A DNA stretch of 64,000 bases from positions 992,001 through 1,056,000 of the forward strand of contig NHNY01000005.1 in assembly GCA_002786065.1 (NCBI GenBank). The letters run 5' to 3'. Positions 30,366 to 41,224 of the stretch are shown piece after piece. The position numbers and the translations under genes were made by a program. The stretch is from Microcyclospora pomicola (taxonomy: Eukaryota > Ascomycota > Dothideomycetes > Capnodiales). The notes beneath the pieces are model-generated. The model searched no databases, was not told the DNA's origin, and saw nothing but the letters and a program-made list of their open reading frames with translations. The stretch's first letter is position 1. Each line of letters begins with the position of its first letter.

Positions 30366-31242
30366 GCTTGAAGAAAGTTCATCGGGTGGACAATTGAAAA
30401 TACGCAATTTATAAGACGCGAAGTCACCACTGTCGATTCGATCTGTGCTAGAGATAGATGTTGATACGATATGAATCAAAACATGATGTAATCTGCCCGC
30501 TACTGAAGTTTCCCATTCTACCTTAGATGTCGTTCGTTTTAATCGATCTTGATGTCAAGATATGCTTCTACCGGCTTGACGTGTGATCGTCAGTTTGTAC
30601 TTCTGGTCGCACCGGCGCTGTGTACTGCGTCTGTCAAACGGCTGCTGTGTACATGGATCGGATCTGGGAATCACCACAGCTGCATGCAAGTAGGAAGTCC
30701 AGGGTCGGCAGATGTCAGCATCCCCCCCTCACCGTATGCAGCATGACTGCATGTCCGCAGGTCCAATACTCAGGTAAATTCATGATCAAAAGATACCATG
30801 CGACCTCGGCGTCAGCGCTGCGAAGGTGGTCGTGACCATAATCTCATAGCCGTGTATAACAGAAGACGTCTAAAGATGGCACCTGAGTGAATAGGTCTCG
30901 TTGGAGAGAAGTGAGAGATCACTTGGAGTGGCATGAACTATGTACAGCTTCATATTGTAAACATATATCGTTAGAAGATCTCGCCTGTCCACATGCGTAG
31001 ATAGGACATTTCTCGCAGGTCGGTAAGGTAATGCTGCCCAAACACCAAGTTTTACCCGACGCTTTCCAGCGATGTTCGCGCCAGTCATACTCCACGCCAT
31101 GGCTAGAACTCCGAAAGAGAAAAGAAGGGATTTCGCTGTTGAGTGCTGTTGTGCAGATGCGACGGGATGCTCTGCGACATCCCGCCCTTTTCGACGGTAA
31201 GGTAGGGTAGATACATGATATGACAAACATACATGTTAAATA
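30366..31242. other. intergenic, no gene seen
   Basis: About 880 bases between the 3' ends of two convergent genes. No feature is recognised. Confidence 0.45.
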
Positions 31243-33213
31243 TTATTGCGCGAGGGAACTCCCGCCCGAGATTTTGCGGCTGAAGATGTTGCGCAGACCG
31301 ATCGACCGCTGCGTCGCCTTCGAGCGGATGGACGTCGTGCGTGAGGAACTGCCATATTGGCCGGCCGTACCTCTCGAGATACTGCCGTCGGCGCCGTCGT
31401 GTATGCTGGCCGCCGTCTCCGAAGGGGTGAGCGGAGCGGTTGTGGCCCGAGAGAAGAAGTTCAAACTTGCCCCTCGAGACTTGGGACGCTGCTCAGATTC
31501 AGCCTCCTTCGAGAGTCTCGTGTCGTGTGGCCCGCCGGCCTCGTGCATAGTCTCTAGAGCGGGCTTCGCGGTAAATGATCGTGACAGCTCGCGATCCGCG
31601 GGACGGCTGGACTCCATCCGTTTCGAAAATCTGCGCGCGAAGGAGTTCCTGTAAAGCATACATTAGCGAAAGCTCGGGCGAAGTCGAGAAAGGATGCGTG
31701 GCAAAGTAGCTTACCCCATAGCTGAAGTCCTTCGCGTCGAGGGCGCGGACTTGGTACTCATCGCTTTGTCGACGCCTCTGCTGTTCGGACGACTTGTATC
31801 GTCGCTATGGCTCATCAGTAGTGTTGTTATCTGGCTCTTGGGCCGGGGTGCGGTTTGAGCGTTGAGGAAGTCGGTCGCTGCCTGACTAGGTCGGTTCGCA
31901 GCATTGGACTTCGATCGGGGAGTGCTGCTCACACGATCTGGTGGATTACTCCTGAGTGGTCCGCCCTTGCTGAGATACTCGTCCAGCTCGGGATTGCCAG
32001 TGGTCGAGCCTGTCCGCAAGGTCTTACGTTCGCTGTTGGCCGTTCTCGGTCGGACTGGGGACTCATCGGCCCTCGGTAACTTATGGGAGAACGACGCGAG
32101 AGTTGTACTCTGTGAAGGGAGGCGTTCGTGTTGCTGCGCTGAAGTTGTCGGGAATAGCTTGACAGAGACCTGCTCTTTTGACCTTTTAGTGCCTGGTTCC
32201 ACGGGAAGCGGTTTATCGAGCCGTGAGCTTGTCTTCCCATTACTCTCGTGGGACAAGCGGGACTGCAGATCAGGCGAATGAGTCTGAGCGCGGCGCGGTG
32301 GTCGACTATCATATCGTTGGCGAGCATCGGATGCAGCGGCCAATTTGGACATCTCATTGATGACACTGCTCAATAGTGCCAGGCTTTTACTTAGGGTCTT
32401 GCCTTTGGTCTGCAAGTCTCGTAAATATTTCATCCAGCCTTGCTCATTGCCCCGCATGGCATTGAATACTGTCGCGATTTCTGGCTTGCTCGCGGTCCAT
32501 TGCGTTGCTGTACTCTCCAAGTAGCGGCTGAGGTCTGTTGTAGCACGTACACCTTCTCCAACGTCGCCTAGGGCAGCGCTCATCGCTTTAGCCGTTCTCT
32601 CTACGATCCGCTCAATCTTTACGTTGCCCTCCATGAGCTGTGATCGAAAGGTCTTGTCTTCCAGCATGACCTTGAACACGTCCAGGTGGGTCATTGGCAG
32701 CTTCAGGTGCTTGATTCGTTCTTCAATATCTGCGATCGCAAGGTCGAAGTCCTCGGCTGTCTTCTCCAAAAAGGTGTCCACTTCGTTCACGTGTGTCTGC
32801 AAGATGCGCACAACTTCTTCGTTGGATTTGGCCTGCTGCTGGAGCAGAAGATGCATCCCAAATATGATCTGGGCCATGAGCTTCAACAGCGGATGATATC
32901 TTGCATTGAGCTTCTGCCGCCATCTCGTTTTCCATGAATCATCATATTTCTGGTGGCCAAGTAACTCTTGCCTTCTCCCCTCTGCGTCGCGATCTCGCGG
33001 GACTTCCTCTTCGAGATCATCGGCAGCGGACTCGACAATGCTCTCCTCGAACGCTCCCTGCATGGACGCTACCGGGTGCTCCGGCGATTGCACCTCCTCC
33101 ATGATGCCGTCGAGGGGAGGGTCTCCTGCCGTGGACCCCATGTTGCTTCGCTCCTGGGGCGATAGGGAGTGGTATTCATCCTCTTCACTCTCGCTGACCA
33201 GCTGGAGCGCCAT
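31243..33213 (-). CDS. conserved-looking coiled-coil protein of unknown function
   Basis: Two exons (33213-31715 and 31648-31243) join across a 66-base GT-AG intron to 634 residues. I do not recognise a named family. An acidic N terminus (1-85) precedes a predicted all-helical region (about 90-310) that starts with a Trp/Arg-rich basic patch (SWKTRWRQKLNARYHPLL) and includes long coiled-coil-like helices (for example EEVVRILQTHVNEVDTFLEK). The C-terminal half is disordered and rich in Ser, Arg, Pro and Thr (about 315-634), with many possible phosphorylation sites. The basic last exon resembles regions that bind membranes, microtubules or RNA, but no motif decides. The helical core looks like the conserved part. 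Confidence 0.8.
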
Positions 33214-34329
33214 TCTCTAACTCGTGCTGTCTTGTCGGCCGTTGGGCGAGCGTCGGCTGCACAAGTCGCAATGCATCAATGCACGATCAGATATCAATGG
33301 AGAAAGGAGGTCGCATCAGCAGCACATGTGCACGCCGAGCAGAAGCAAGGGGACAACGATCGCAACGAGATCACGAAGGGGCGCACGGCGAAGCATCAAG
33401 CGAGGAACAATGCGACAGGGAGCTCAAGGGCACAATTGTCGTGCGCATGCCACGGTAGGTCCTCGAGTAGTGGCCGTGGAATCCCAAGGGTGAAAACCAC
33501 CCGATGCTCATCCTCAGCAAACGGGCAGAAGATTTTAGTTTGTTCTAGTCATGATCATCGACCGTCACGACTCCGAGAAAGGCTTCTGGCAGCCCCAAAA
33601 GACCCCAACCAGGAACGCGGGTACCCGGACCAGCCGGCAAGGGTGAATGGGTAGATGCGCCTCGGGGATCGAATTAGCCACCAACTTCCTCGAACCTTAT
33701 CTCATCGGTATCGAGCACGGTCGTGCTTCGTCCACATTCATCCTATTAGATAACTACTCCAAGCACTTCCTTTGTACATAACGACACAGTGCTTCTCTCA
33801 AAGATCACCACTTGCACGGTGCTGCACTGTGTCGTAGTCTGGGCGTACAACAACCTGGCGAGTTCAGTAGAGTTCTAGGCGATGTCTGCGCCTGGCCTTT
33901 CCGGGAACATTCTCATCGCCGTGCCAAGCAGCAATCGCCTACAATCTCCACCGTCAACTGCTATGGAAGCATGTCGGATAGACTGGACCTATCGTTGCTG
34001 TACAACAATCCTGCAGTACGACACACATCACGTCGTGGTCAGCCTATGCCCAGCCTGAGCATTGTGCTGCAGCAGCCGAGCACGCTATGGTGTGTCTTGC
34101 TTTACCACGGTCTTTTGCTGCCGGAACAGGCGCTCGCTCGACTTCTGCAGTGTAAAGGACGACATGTCGAGATCTCACGACCTTAGTCGAGCATAGATTA
34201 TATCAATGTATAGACCCTTTGCCAAGTTATGCGAACCGAGCATTAGGGTAGGCGGAGCTCTTCGTTATGGGTGACAAAACCTACGACTTTCGCAGATACA
34301 AGAAACGCGCAATCCAAGGGCAAGTTCCA
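33214..34329. other. intergenic, no gene seen
   Basis: A 1.1 kb stretch covering the leader of the coiled-coil gene and the 3' flank of DSD1. The open frames here lack ATG starts or recognisable domains. Confidence 0.45.
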
Positions 34330-35975
34330 TCACCAGCCACGCCATCGCTGCCACACATCTACTATCGTCTCCCCATCGGATTCCTCCGAGTCTACGACAA
34401 GGTACCAACCGAAGCTGACACCCGCGACGCAAGCGTGGTTCGGCCATACAAGCAGTTTCTCGCCTAGAGTTAACTGTCGCATTTGGTCCGTAGGGCCTTC
34501 CCAGGTCAGGACGCCATGCTCCTGACTGATGCGAGAGACGATCCACCCGGTCTTCGATCCTTCGGGATCGTAATGCGCGGCAGTGTGCGGCCATGGAGTG
34601 ACTACTCCCCAGCCTGGGTACGATTTGCAAGGCTCTCGCCCGAGCACAATTGATCCTGCCGCGACAAGCGCTTCTGGCTTTTGTCCACGGTCTGGGTAGA
34701 GAGAGGCCACCTCGACCAATACCCTCAAGCCTAGGTCGGCGAAGGAGAGCAGGCTTTGCTTGGGATTGATCTGAGATTGCGATGGTCTTGCGCGGGTAGC
34801 GAGCTGTTGCATATCCATGACTGGATACACACCAGCATGAAGCTCGACAGCAAAGGACTGGTTGACTTTGTCGAGAGTCGCTCTGTACTGCTTGGCCTCT
34901 TCTGAATCGTCGAACACGTTCTGGAGCGCGGTCGCAGTTGGCGTTGTTCCTAGCGACAGTACGACCTTCTGCGCATTGCTATCGCTAGTCTCGTGCGCGC
35001 CCGTACATTTGAGGAACTCCAGAGCACCTGCTTGTAGGCCGAGCAGCTCATCTGATAGAGCTTGCAAAGCTTCCTGCGGACTGTTCACGTAATAGCTGTT
35101 GCCCAGGTAAGCGTAAAGGCCGCCGAGACGCGTGCGTGTTGAAGCTTTCAGAGCATAGGCAATGTCTGCAAGCTGCTGTGAATCTGCGGCCACGCCTTCG
35201 CGGTGAGCTGCATGACCAGGAATCAGTAACGTCATGCGAAATATTCCTAATCTTGGTCGGTCTGCAACATACCACCAACATCGATGTTGACAAATACAGG
35301 GACCTTCCCTGGCCAGGAGAGGTCTTGCAACTCGTCAATGGCCTTGATGTGTGCTGGATGGTCTACGAAAAGCCCAAGGCTATTCTCGCCTAGAGCGCGA
35401 GCTACTGTTGCCAGACGTGGTATCGCTGATGGCGACACTGGTAGGCCATATAAAATCTAGTTACCATTATTATGTGGTATTGCAGAGCTGGGGTGAGTAA
35501 ACTCACATTTACTTCTTTACCTTGTAGCCGACACTCCTGCAACCAGGGAAGTAGGTTCTCAACCTCAGCTACTGTCGAGGCCACGAGCTTGATGGACCTT
35601 GATTTGTCGCCGACTTGCAGTTTGGTGAGTTGTGTGGTCTGTGTTGTTCCATGAGATGAACTCTAGTCTCCTCCAATGTCTAAATGCTGCATATCTGTTA
35701 TCGTACCTTGTGAGTCTTGACATGCGCCTAATCAACCATGTTTGTTAACATGATACATGGACCTTACGCCTTCTGTCTGGCATACATACTCGAAAACCCA
35801 CGCCAAGTTCCTCCGCCGCATCGAGCATCAGCTTGCAATTTCTTCGGATCACGGCGACATCGTGAATCACGGCTGGGGGCGTGATGTCTTGGATTTTCTT
35901 GCCCAGGAATTGCACTTTCAATGCAGTCTCCGAGGGAGTCGGGTAAAAGAATGCTGAGCTTGGATCCATGGCCAT
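34330..35975 (-). CDS. DSD1: D-serine dehydratase (DSD1, PLP- and zinc-dependent)
   Basis: Five exons (35975-35790, 35727-35707, 35638-35507, 35456-35273, 35207-34330) join to 466 residues with GT-AG introns of 62-130 bases. The enzyme has a fold-type III TIM barrel followed by a beta domain. Exon 2, only 21 bases, encodes AHVKTHK (63-69), the block with the pyridoxal-phosphate lysine. Other landmarks are ILYGLPVSPSAIP, VFVNIDVGAHREGV, and the zinc pair H432/C434 in PNHACVAG near the C terminus. Yeast Dsd1 turns D-serine into pyruvate and ammonia; related D-threonine aldolases share the fold, but the HxC zinc motif with this layout favours the dehydratase. It probably detoxifies or uses D-amino acids. 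It is head to head with CWH43, 720 bases apart. Confidence 0.9.
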
Positions 35976-36697
35976 GTTTTATGTTGTTGTGGGAAATGAG
36001 ATGTCAATGTAGGTAAGGACGGAATAAAGTACGCCCAGGATCTAGGTATGTACATCACGTATTTTGTCGTAACAATCGACATGCAGGTAGACAGTTCTAG
36101 CAAAGTGGGGCCCAGGGCGTGCCATCAAGCTGGATGGAGAGAACAGATAGTAAAAGCCGAAATCTTTCTCATCAGCAGCATAGGACAGACCACCAAATTC
36201 AATACTCGTTAGCCGATACCTGGGAAGCTCTAGATCAATTCTTGAGTGATGGCCCAGTAATCATCATTGTAGATTCACTGTCAGACAAAGGTAAGGTATG
36301 GACATCATATCGGAGGCATGAGAGGATCTGAAGCATGGCTCAGCGGACTATGTGAACTTCAACAAAAGCACATGTACCTTAGACTAAATATCGCAGGTAA
36401 CTACTGTAAGTAGATTGATATGAGTCGGACTGGACGTCTCTGCATTATGAGTAATGTCCATAAAGCAGCAGAACCACATTGTTCGATTGCGAACATGACA
36501 CGCCTCTCCAGATTGTCCCCGAGGTCCCCTTGAGCGGGCGCTGCCGCATGTGGAAATGCGCGGGAGTCGCGCGTGTCCGTTGGTGTAGCATCACCACGAT
36601 GTTGGAATCTCTCCTGTGCTCGCGCATCTCTTCTTCCATCGCGCACAACAGTCACTCTCTTGTTTTCCTTTCTTTCTTTCTTGTTTGACTAGCCAGT
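35976..36697. promoter_or_regulatory. shared divergent promoter region DSD1 / CWH43
   Basis: A 720-base interval between divergent starts. A pyrimidine tract with a TTTC repeat (36665-36682) lies just before the CWH43 ATG. No gene is supported. Confidence 0.35.
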
Positions 36698-39600
36698 ATG
36701 GCTCCGAAACACCGCGACGGTGACGTCGTGGCCGTGGTACGTGCGATGTTGAAGGTGCTAAACCCCCTGGCTTTGACTTGAGCTGACAGGCGTCCTACTC
36801 CAGATACCCGGCCAATGGATCACTCACGCACATACTGTGACTGCCTACGCCGCTTTTATTGGGGCTTTCATCGTCGGTGTCTCGCTACACTACCACAAAA
36901 TCGTCCAGAATGAGCACTTCGGATACCCTATCGAATGGTTCCCCTCCGTGTCTGCGACAATTGGCGATCGCTATCCAGAACGATCCGTGTTCCAGGTCTT
37001 CATTGCCATTTGCTCCGGCCCGCGCTTCCTCCTGGTCTTCCTCGTATACTGCATGAGCAATAGGCCCAAGTCGTCTCTCCCGGCTTTCGTCGCGGGCATG
37101 GGCGTGTTTCGAACCTTGACCTGTGGAGGTTGGACCTACGTGACGAGCACGGATGATCACGATTGGCACGATATCTTCATGATCAGCTATCTGGTCGCCA
37201 CTGTGCCATGGACTCTTGGTGTCTTAGCATTGAGCCCGCCGAACCCACAGACAGTCAAGTATCGCAAGATCCTGGCTGGAGCTTTCTTTGGCACCCTTAT
37301 TCCCTTAATTTACTTCTTTCTCCAACACAAGATCCATCGCGTGCCTGGTGGTATGACTCAAATGAGAAGACGGCGTTGGCATGCTTTGGCTGACTGTTGG
37401 TAGCGTACACGATCTATGCCTTCTTCGAATGGGCGCTCGTCCTCCTTGACGTCGCTTTCGACGCAGTCACCGCGCTGGACTTCAGTGGCTTTGAGATCGT
37501 TGTAAGAGATGTCAAAGGTTTGAGCAGAGGGTATGTTCAGTTTCTGCCGAAATAGCTGGTACGATGCGCTCGCGGCTGGGATGAATAGGTCAACAATGCT
37601 GACCATGTGTGAATATAAAGGGACAGAGACAGACTTTCGGACCGTGTACTCGAGAAGGAGAAGGACAAACCCATTGGTCAGGTGTTTGATGCTCGCTTCT
37701 CGTGGCCCGAGATGTTGGATGCTCTTGCAGATGTCTACATCGGATTCACTTTCTGGAGTATCCTGACCTCGCTTGGTCTGTTGGTCTGGTACTTTCCGTT
37801 GTGGTACATGGGAATTTCCGGGTTCGAGGTGGCTGTGATGTCGACCATTTCGCCAATCCTGCTTGAGATCCCGTTCCTTCGCAGATTGAACACCAAGCTT
37901 CAGCCGCATTCTTTCGCATTGATGGGTTCAGCCGGACTGCTGGCCTATCTGGTTCACGCCCCTGACAAGAGACTTGGTGCCATCAGCTTCGCTGTCTGGG
38001 AAGGGTGCATGGGGTGGGCTGCGACGTGGCATCGCGATCGAGGCAGTCCAGCAAAGCTCGAATCCAGAATTTCGGCGTGGGTGATTGGACTAATCGCAAG
38101 CAGTGTCGCCAAGTTTGCATTCTGGACCAACAACCCCGTGTGGCCAATTATGAATGAAAATACCGGTGGCTTGAACAAGACCGCAATCGTGCTTTTCGCG
38201 CTTGCCATTGGACGCCTGGTTGTCAGACGTTCGTCTATGGCAGACACATCGCAGCAGCTGCAAGAAAGACCAAAAGGATCTTCGCTCCTTCCTGGTCTAG
38301 GTCTTGCTGGTCTGTTCTTTGCATTGCACTCTCTTCTTTCTGACTCGAGCACCATGATTCTGTGGGTCTGGGATGGATACCCCGTACGAGGACCCCTCGC
38401 TGTACCCCATGGTGCATGGATCATTTTCGCCATGGGTGCTGGCTTGGTTTTCGGTCAATTCTATCCCAACATCACGCGAAGCTGGACGGCCTTTGGTGTG
38501 GGATCACTCGGTGCTGCCGTGTTGACATGTTTCCATCACTGGTTCGGTTACTATGGTGCACTTGTGCTGACCTTCTACCTGACCGCGATCACTCCTGTCC
38601 TCATCACGAATGCTGTGCGTTTTCCGCCAGGTCGGACCTTTTTTATTGGCTTCTTTTTCTACAATATCATGGTGCTCTTCCATGTCTGGGTCGTCGCATA
38701 CGCCTTTGTTCCGGGTGGTCCCCTTGTTCGCGAGCGCACCGATTGGATCATGACCACCACGATGCTTCTCCTCGGATGTGGTGTCTTTTCCGCACTACAG
38801 AACGCGGAGAGGACCTCGCTTCGGAAGACATCCTACCGACCTGCGCCTAGCCCGGCGGCAAGGAGACAGCGAAGCTATTATATCTACATCCTTCTTGCGT
38901 TACAGTTGCTAGCCGCGAGCGTGGCATACCTACGCTTTCCCAGTTATGATTATCAACCATATCATAAAGATGACAAGGTCATCACTGCTGGTATCTGGAC
39001 AATCCACTTCAGCATCGACAACGACATGTGGACTTCTGAGCGTCGTATGGAATCGCTGATTCGCGAAGCTGAGCTCGACATTGTCGGACTCCTTGAGAGT
39101 GACACGCAGCGCATTATCATGGGCAACAGAGACCCGACTCAATACTTGGCAGAAGAGCTTGGTATGTGGGTCGACTACGGCCCTGGCCCGAACAAGCATA
39201 CGTGGGGCTGCGCACTGCTCTCCAAGTTCCCCATCATCAACTCTACACATCATCTGCTCCCGTCACCTGTCGGAGAGCTTGCTCCTGCTATTCACGCTAC
39301 GGTGGAGGCTTATGGTGAGCTGGTCGATGTTTTCGTGTTCCACTCTGGCCAGGAGGAAGATCCTGAAGATCGACGCTTGCAGACTGAGTACCTTTCTGAA
39401 CTCATGGGGCAAAGCACTCGTCCGTCAATTCTTCTGAGCTACTTGGTGACCAAGCCTAAGGAAGGAAACTATAATACTTGGGTCAGCGAGAAGAGCGGTA
39501 TGAGAGATATCGATTCCAGTGACTGGGATCGATGGTGTGAGTACATTCTGTACAAGGGTATGAGACGGACAGGTTATGCGAGGTTGTCACGTGGAACGAT

Positions 39601-39837
39601 CACCGACACAGAGTTGCAGGTATGTTCACCACTTACTTCATTACGCAAGATATGTTCCAATACTGACATTCCATTCAACAGGTCGGCAAATTCGTTGTCG
39701 GTCAGCCAGAAAGCACTGATGACATGATTCCTGAAGATCAGGTGCCTCCTGGACTAAGGTTCCCAGCACTGTTCAGGGGCGAGGGTGTCAGGGGTCACAG
39801 GTATCATGTCTTCAACGAGCCGAGATATTATGCCTAA
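36698..39837 (+). CDS. CWH43: Cwh43, GPI-anchor lipid remodelling membrane protein
   Basis: Five exons: 36698-36736, 36804-37350, 37404-37530, 37621 or 37627 to 39619, and 39682-39837. The joined protein is 953-955 residues, matching the 953 of yeast Cwh43. The N-terminal third is a Frag1/Sfk1-like module with about six membrane helices (starting [13 protein letters not shown]). A second multi-span region covers about 290-660. The C-terminal part (about 680-950) is an endonuclease/exonuclease/phosphatase-like domain ([30 protein letters not shown]). In yeast the protein swaps diacylglycerol for ceramide on GPI anchors and affects wall integrity. The first exon holds only 13 residues. The acceptor of intron 3 is ambiguous because three in-frame AG sites lie 6 bases apart. 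The 3' end converges on COX20. Confidence 0.92.
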
Positions 39838-40139
39838 TTGGGAGGATGAGTCTGGAGACAGTCTGCGCTCTATTCGCGAGACGATGTATAAGCTTGAGTG
39901 GCGCGTATCTTGGGATAGTATGACCAGTTGCTGTTGTACCATCATCATGCATCTCGATGCATTACTGCTCCTTACATGCTCCCTGCTAATCTTACGAGTG
40001 AGATCATCTTCGGGCAGAAATGAGAATGCTATGCAATCGTAATTCTGGTATCCCAATACACATATACAAGCTTCTGCTAAACGTACACTCGTCCCAGCGA
40101 GGAGAGCAGTCACGACCTATTCTCACTCATTGTCTCATC

Positions 40140-40857
40140 TCACCACACCTTCCACCAACTTTTGCCATTTCCACCACCTTCTACTGCGCCTTTGGCTTCA
40201 GCTTTGTCCCTCAATGCCGCGTATTGCGCATCCTGCTCCTTATCCTTCAGAAGCCTGCGCTCTTCGCGAACCTTCTCCTTCCGCGCCTCCCTTGCCTTCT
40301 TCTCAAGCTCCTTCCGGTTCAAGATCTCCACAGCACGCAACACACCCTCCTTCTCCGCCGCGCGCCTCCAATGACAGTATTGATACATGCCGGCGGACGA
40401 AACACAGAATGTCCCAGCGGCCCAGTTCGATGCTGTCGAGATCGGAGCTACTTCCAATCAGAATCGCAATCTCCAAGTTTGGCACGTGCGCTTTGTCATT
40501 CGCCCTCTTACCTCTGAATATGACTCGTAAACCGCCGATAGCGAACCCAGCGCCAATTCCTAGCAACAGCGAGTCGCGCACGCATGGTTTCTTGGGCAGA
40601 TCCGTAAAGTCCGACCACTTCAGCCCGCCATCAAACGCATTCGTGATGGACACCTCGGGAATCTTGCCGCCCGCGGTGTGTTGTGTGCCGCCCGCGAGCA
40701 TGTTCGCATTCTCCGGAGGTTTGTACGGCGCCGCCTCGGAGGACTTCCATTGCGCCCCCGAGAACGGTTTGTGCTCGGGATGCACAGTCAGAGATTCTTT
40801 GGACAGATCCGGGGGCGCGGATGGCGTGCCCGAAGGCTGTCTGGTGTCGTCTGCCAT
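40140..40857 (-). CDS. COX20: cytochrome c oxidase assembly protein Cox20
   Basis: Two exons (40857-40512 and 40450-40140) join to 218 residues. The N-terminal half is disordered, Pro/Ser-rich. The first membrane hairpin helix is preceded by PCVRDSLLLGIGAGFAIGGL, a pattern typical of Cox20. The second helix is NWAAGTFCVSSAGMYQYC, followed by a Lys/Glu/Arg-rich helix and a Gly/Trp tail. Cox20 is an inner mitochondrial membrane chaperone for newly made Cox2. The acceptor used here is AAG at 40451-40453; a CAG 18 bases further on is in frame and would remove six residues. The first choice keeps the spacing I remember for other fungi. The gene is head to head with POL2, 367 bases apart. Confidence 0.85.
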
Positions 40858-41224
40858 GACTTCTGGGAGTTCAGAATGTCATGATGAAGCAGAACTCCTC
40901 ATCTCATGTGGTCATGGAAGTGCAGCGGACAATTCCATGCATGATGCTGTCAATATGGAGTTAATATATTTGACAGGGAAGGTTTGCCGAAATGCGTGTT
41001 ACTGGCGCGCGTAGCTCAGCGCGTCTCTCGTAGAGCACCACTTTGAAAGTCCTAGCTACATGTCTCCAGCTCATTACATATTTCCAGCAACCTCGCGACA
41101 GGAACATCTCGATACAGGGCTTCTTCTGATCCACGAATTCACGACAGGGACGAACCTCAGTGTCTAATGTTACAATATACTCCGTAAAAGTCCGCCGCAG
41201 CGGCCCACGAGACCAGACGACAAA
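40858..41224. promoter_or_regulatory. shared divergent promoter region COX20 / POL2
   Basis: A 367-base interval between divergent starts. A piece around 41008-41030 resembles a tRNA A box and D arm, but no T arm follows. Confidence 0.35.

Noticed and set aside
41008-41065. tRNA-like piece (TAGCTCAGCGCG ... GTAGAGC) before POL2.
   Set aside because: No T arm or closing acceptor stem can be found.
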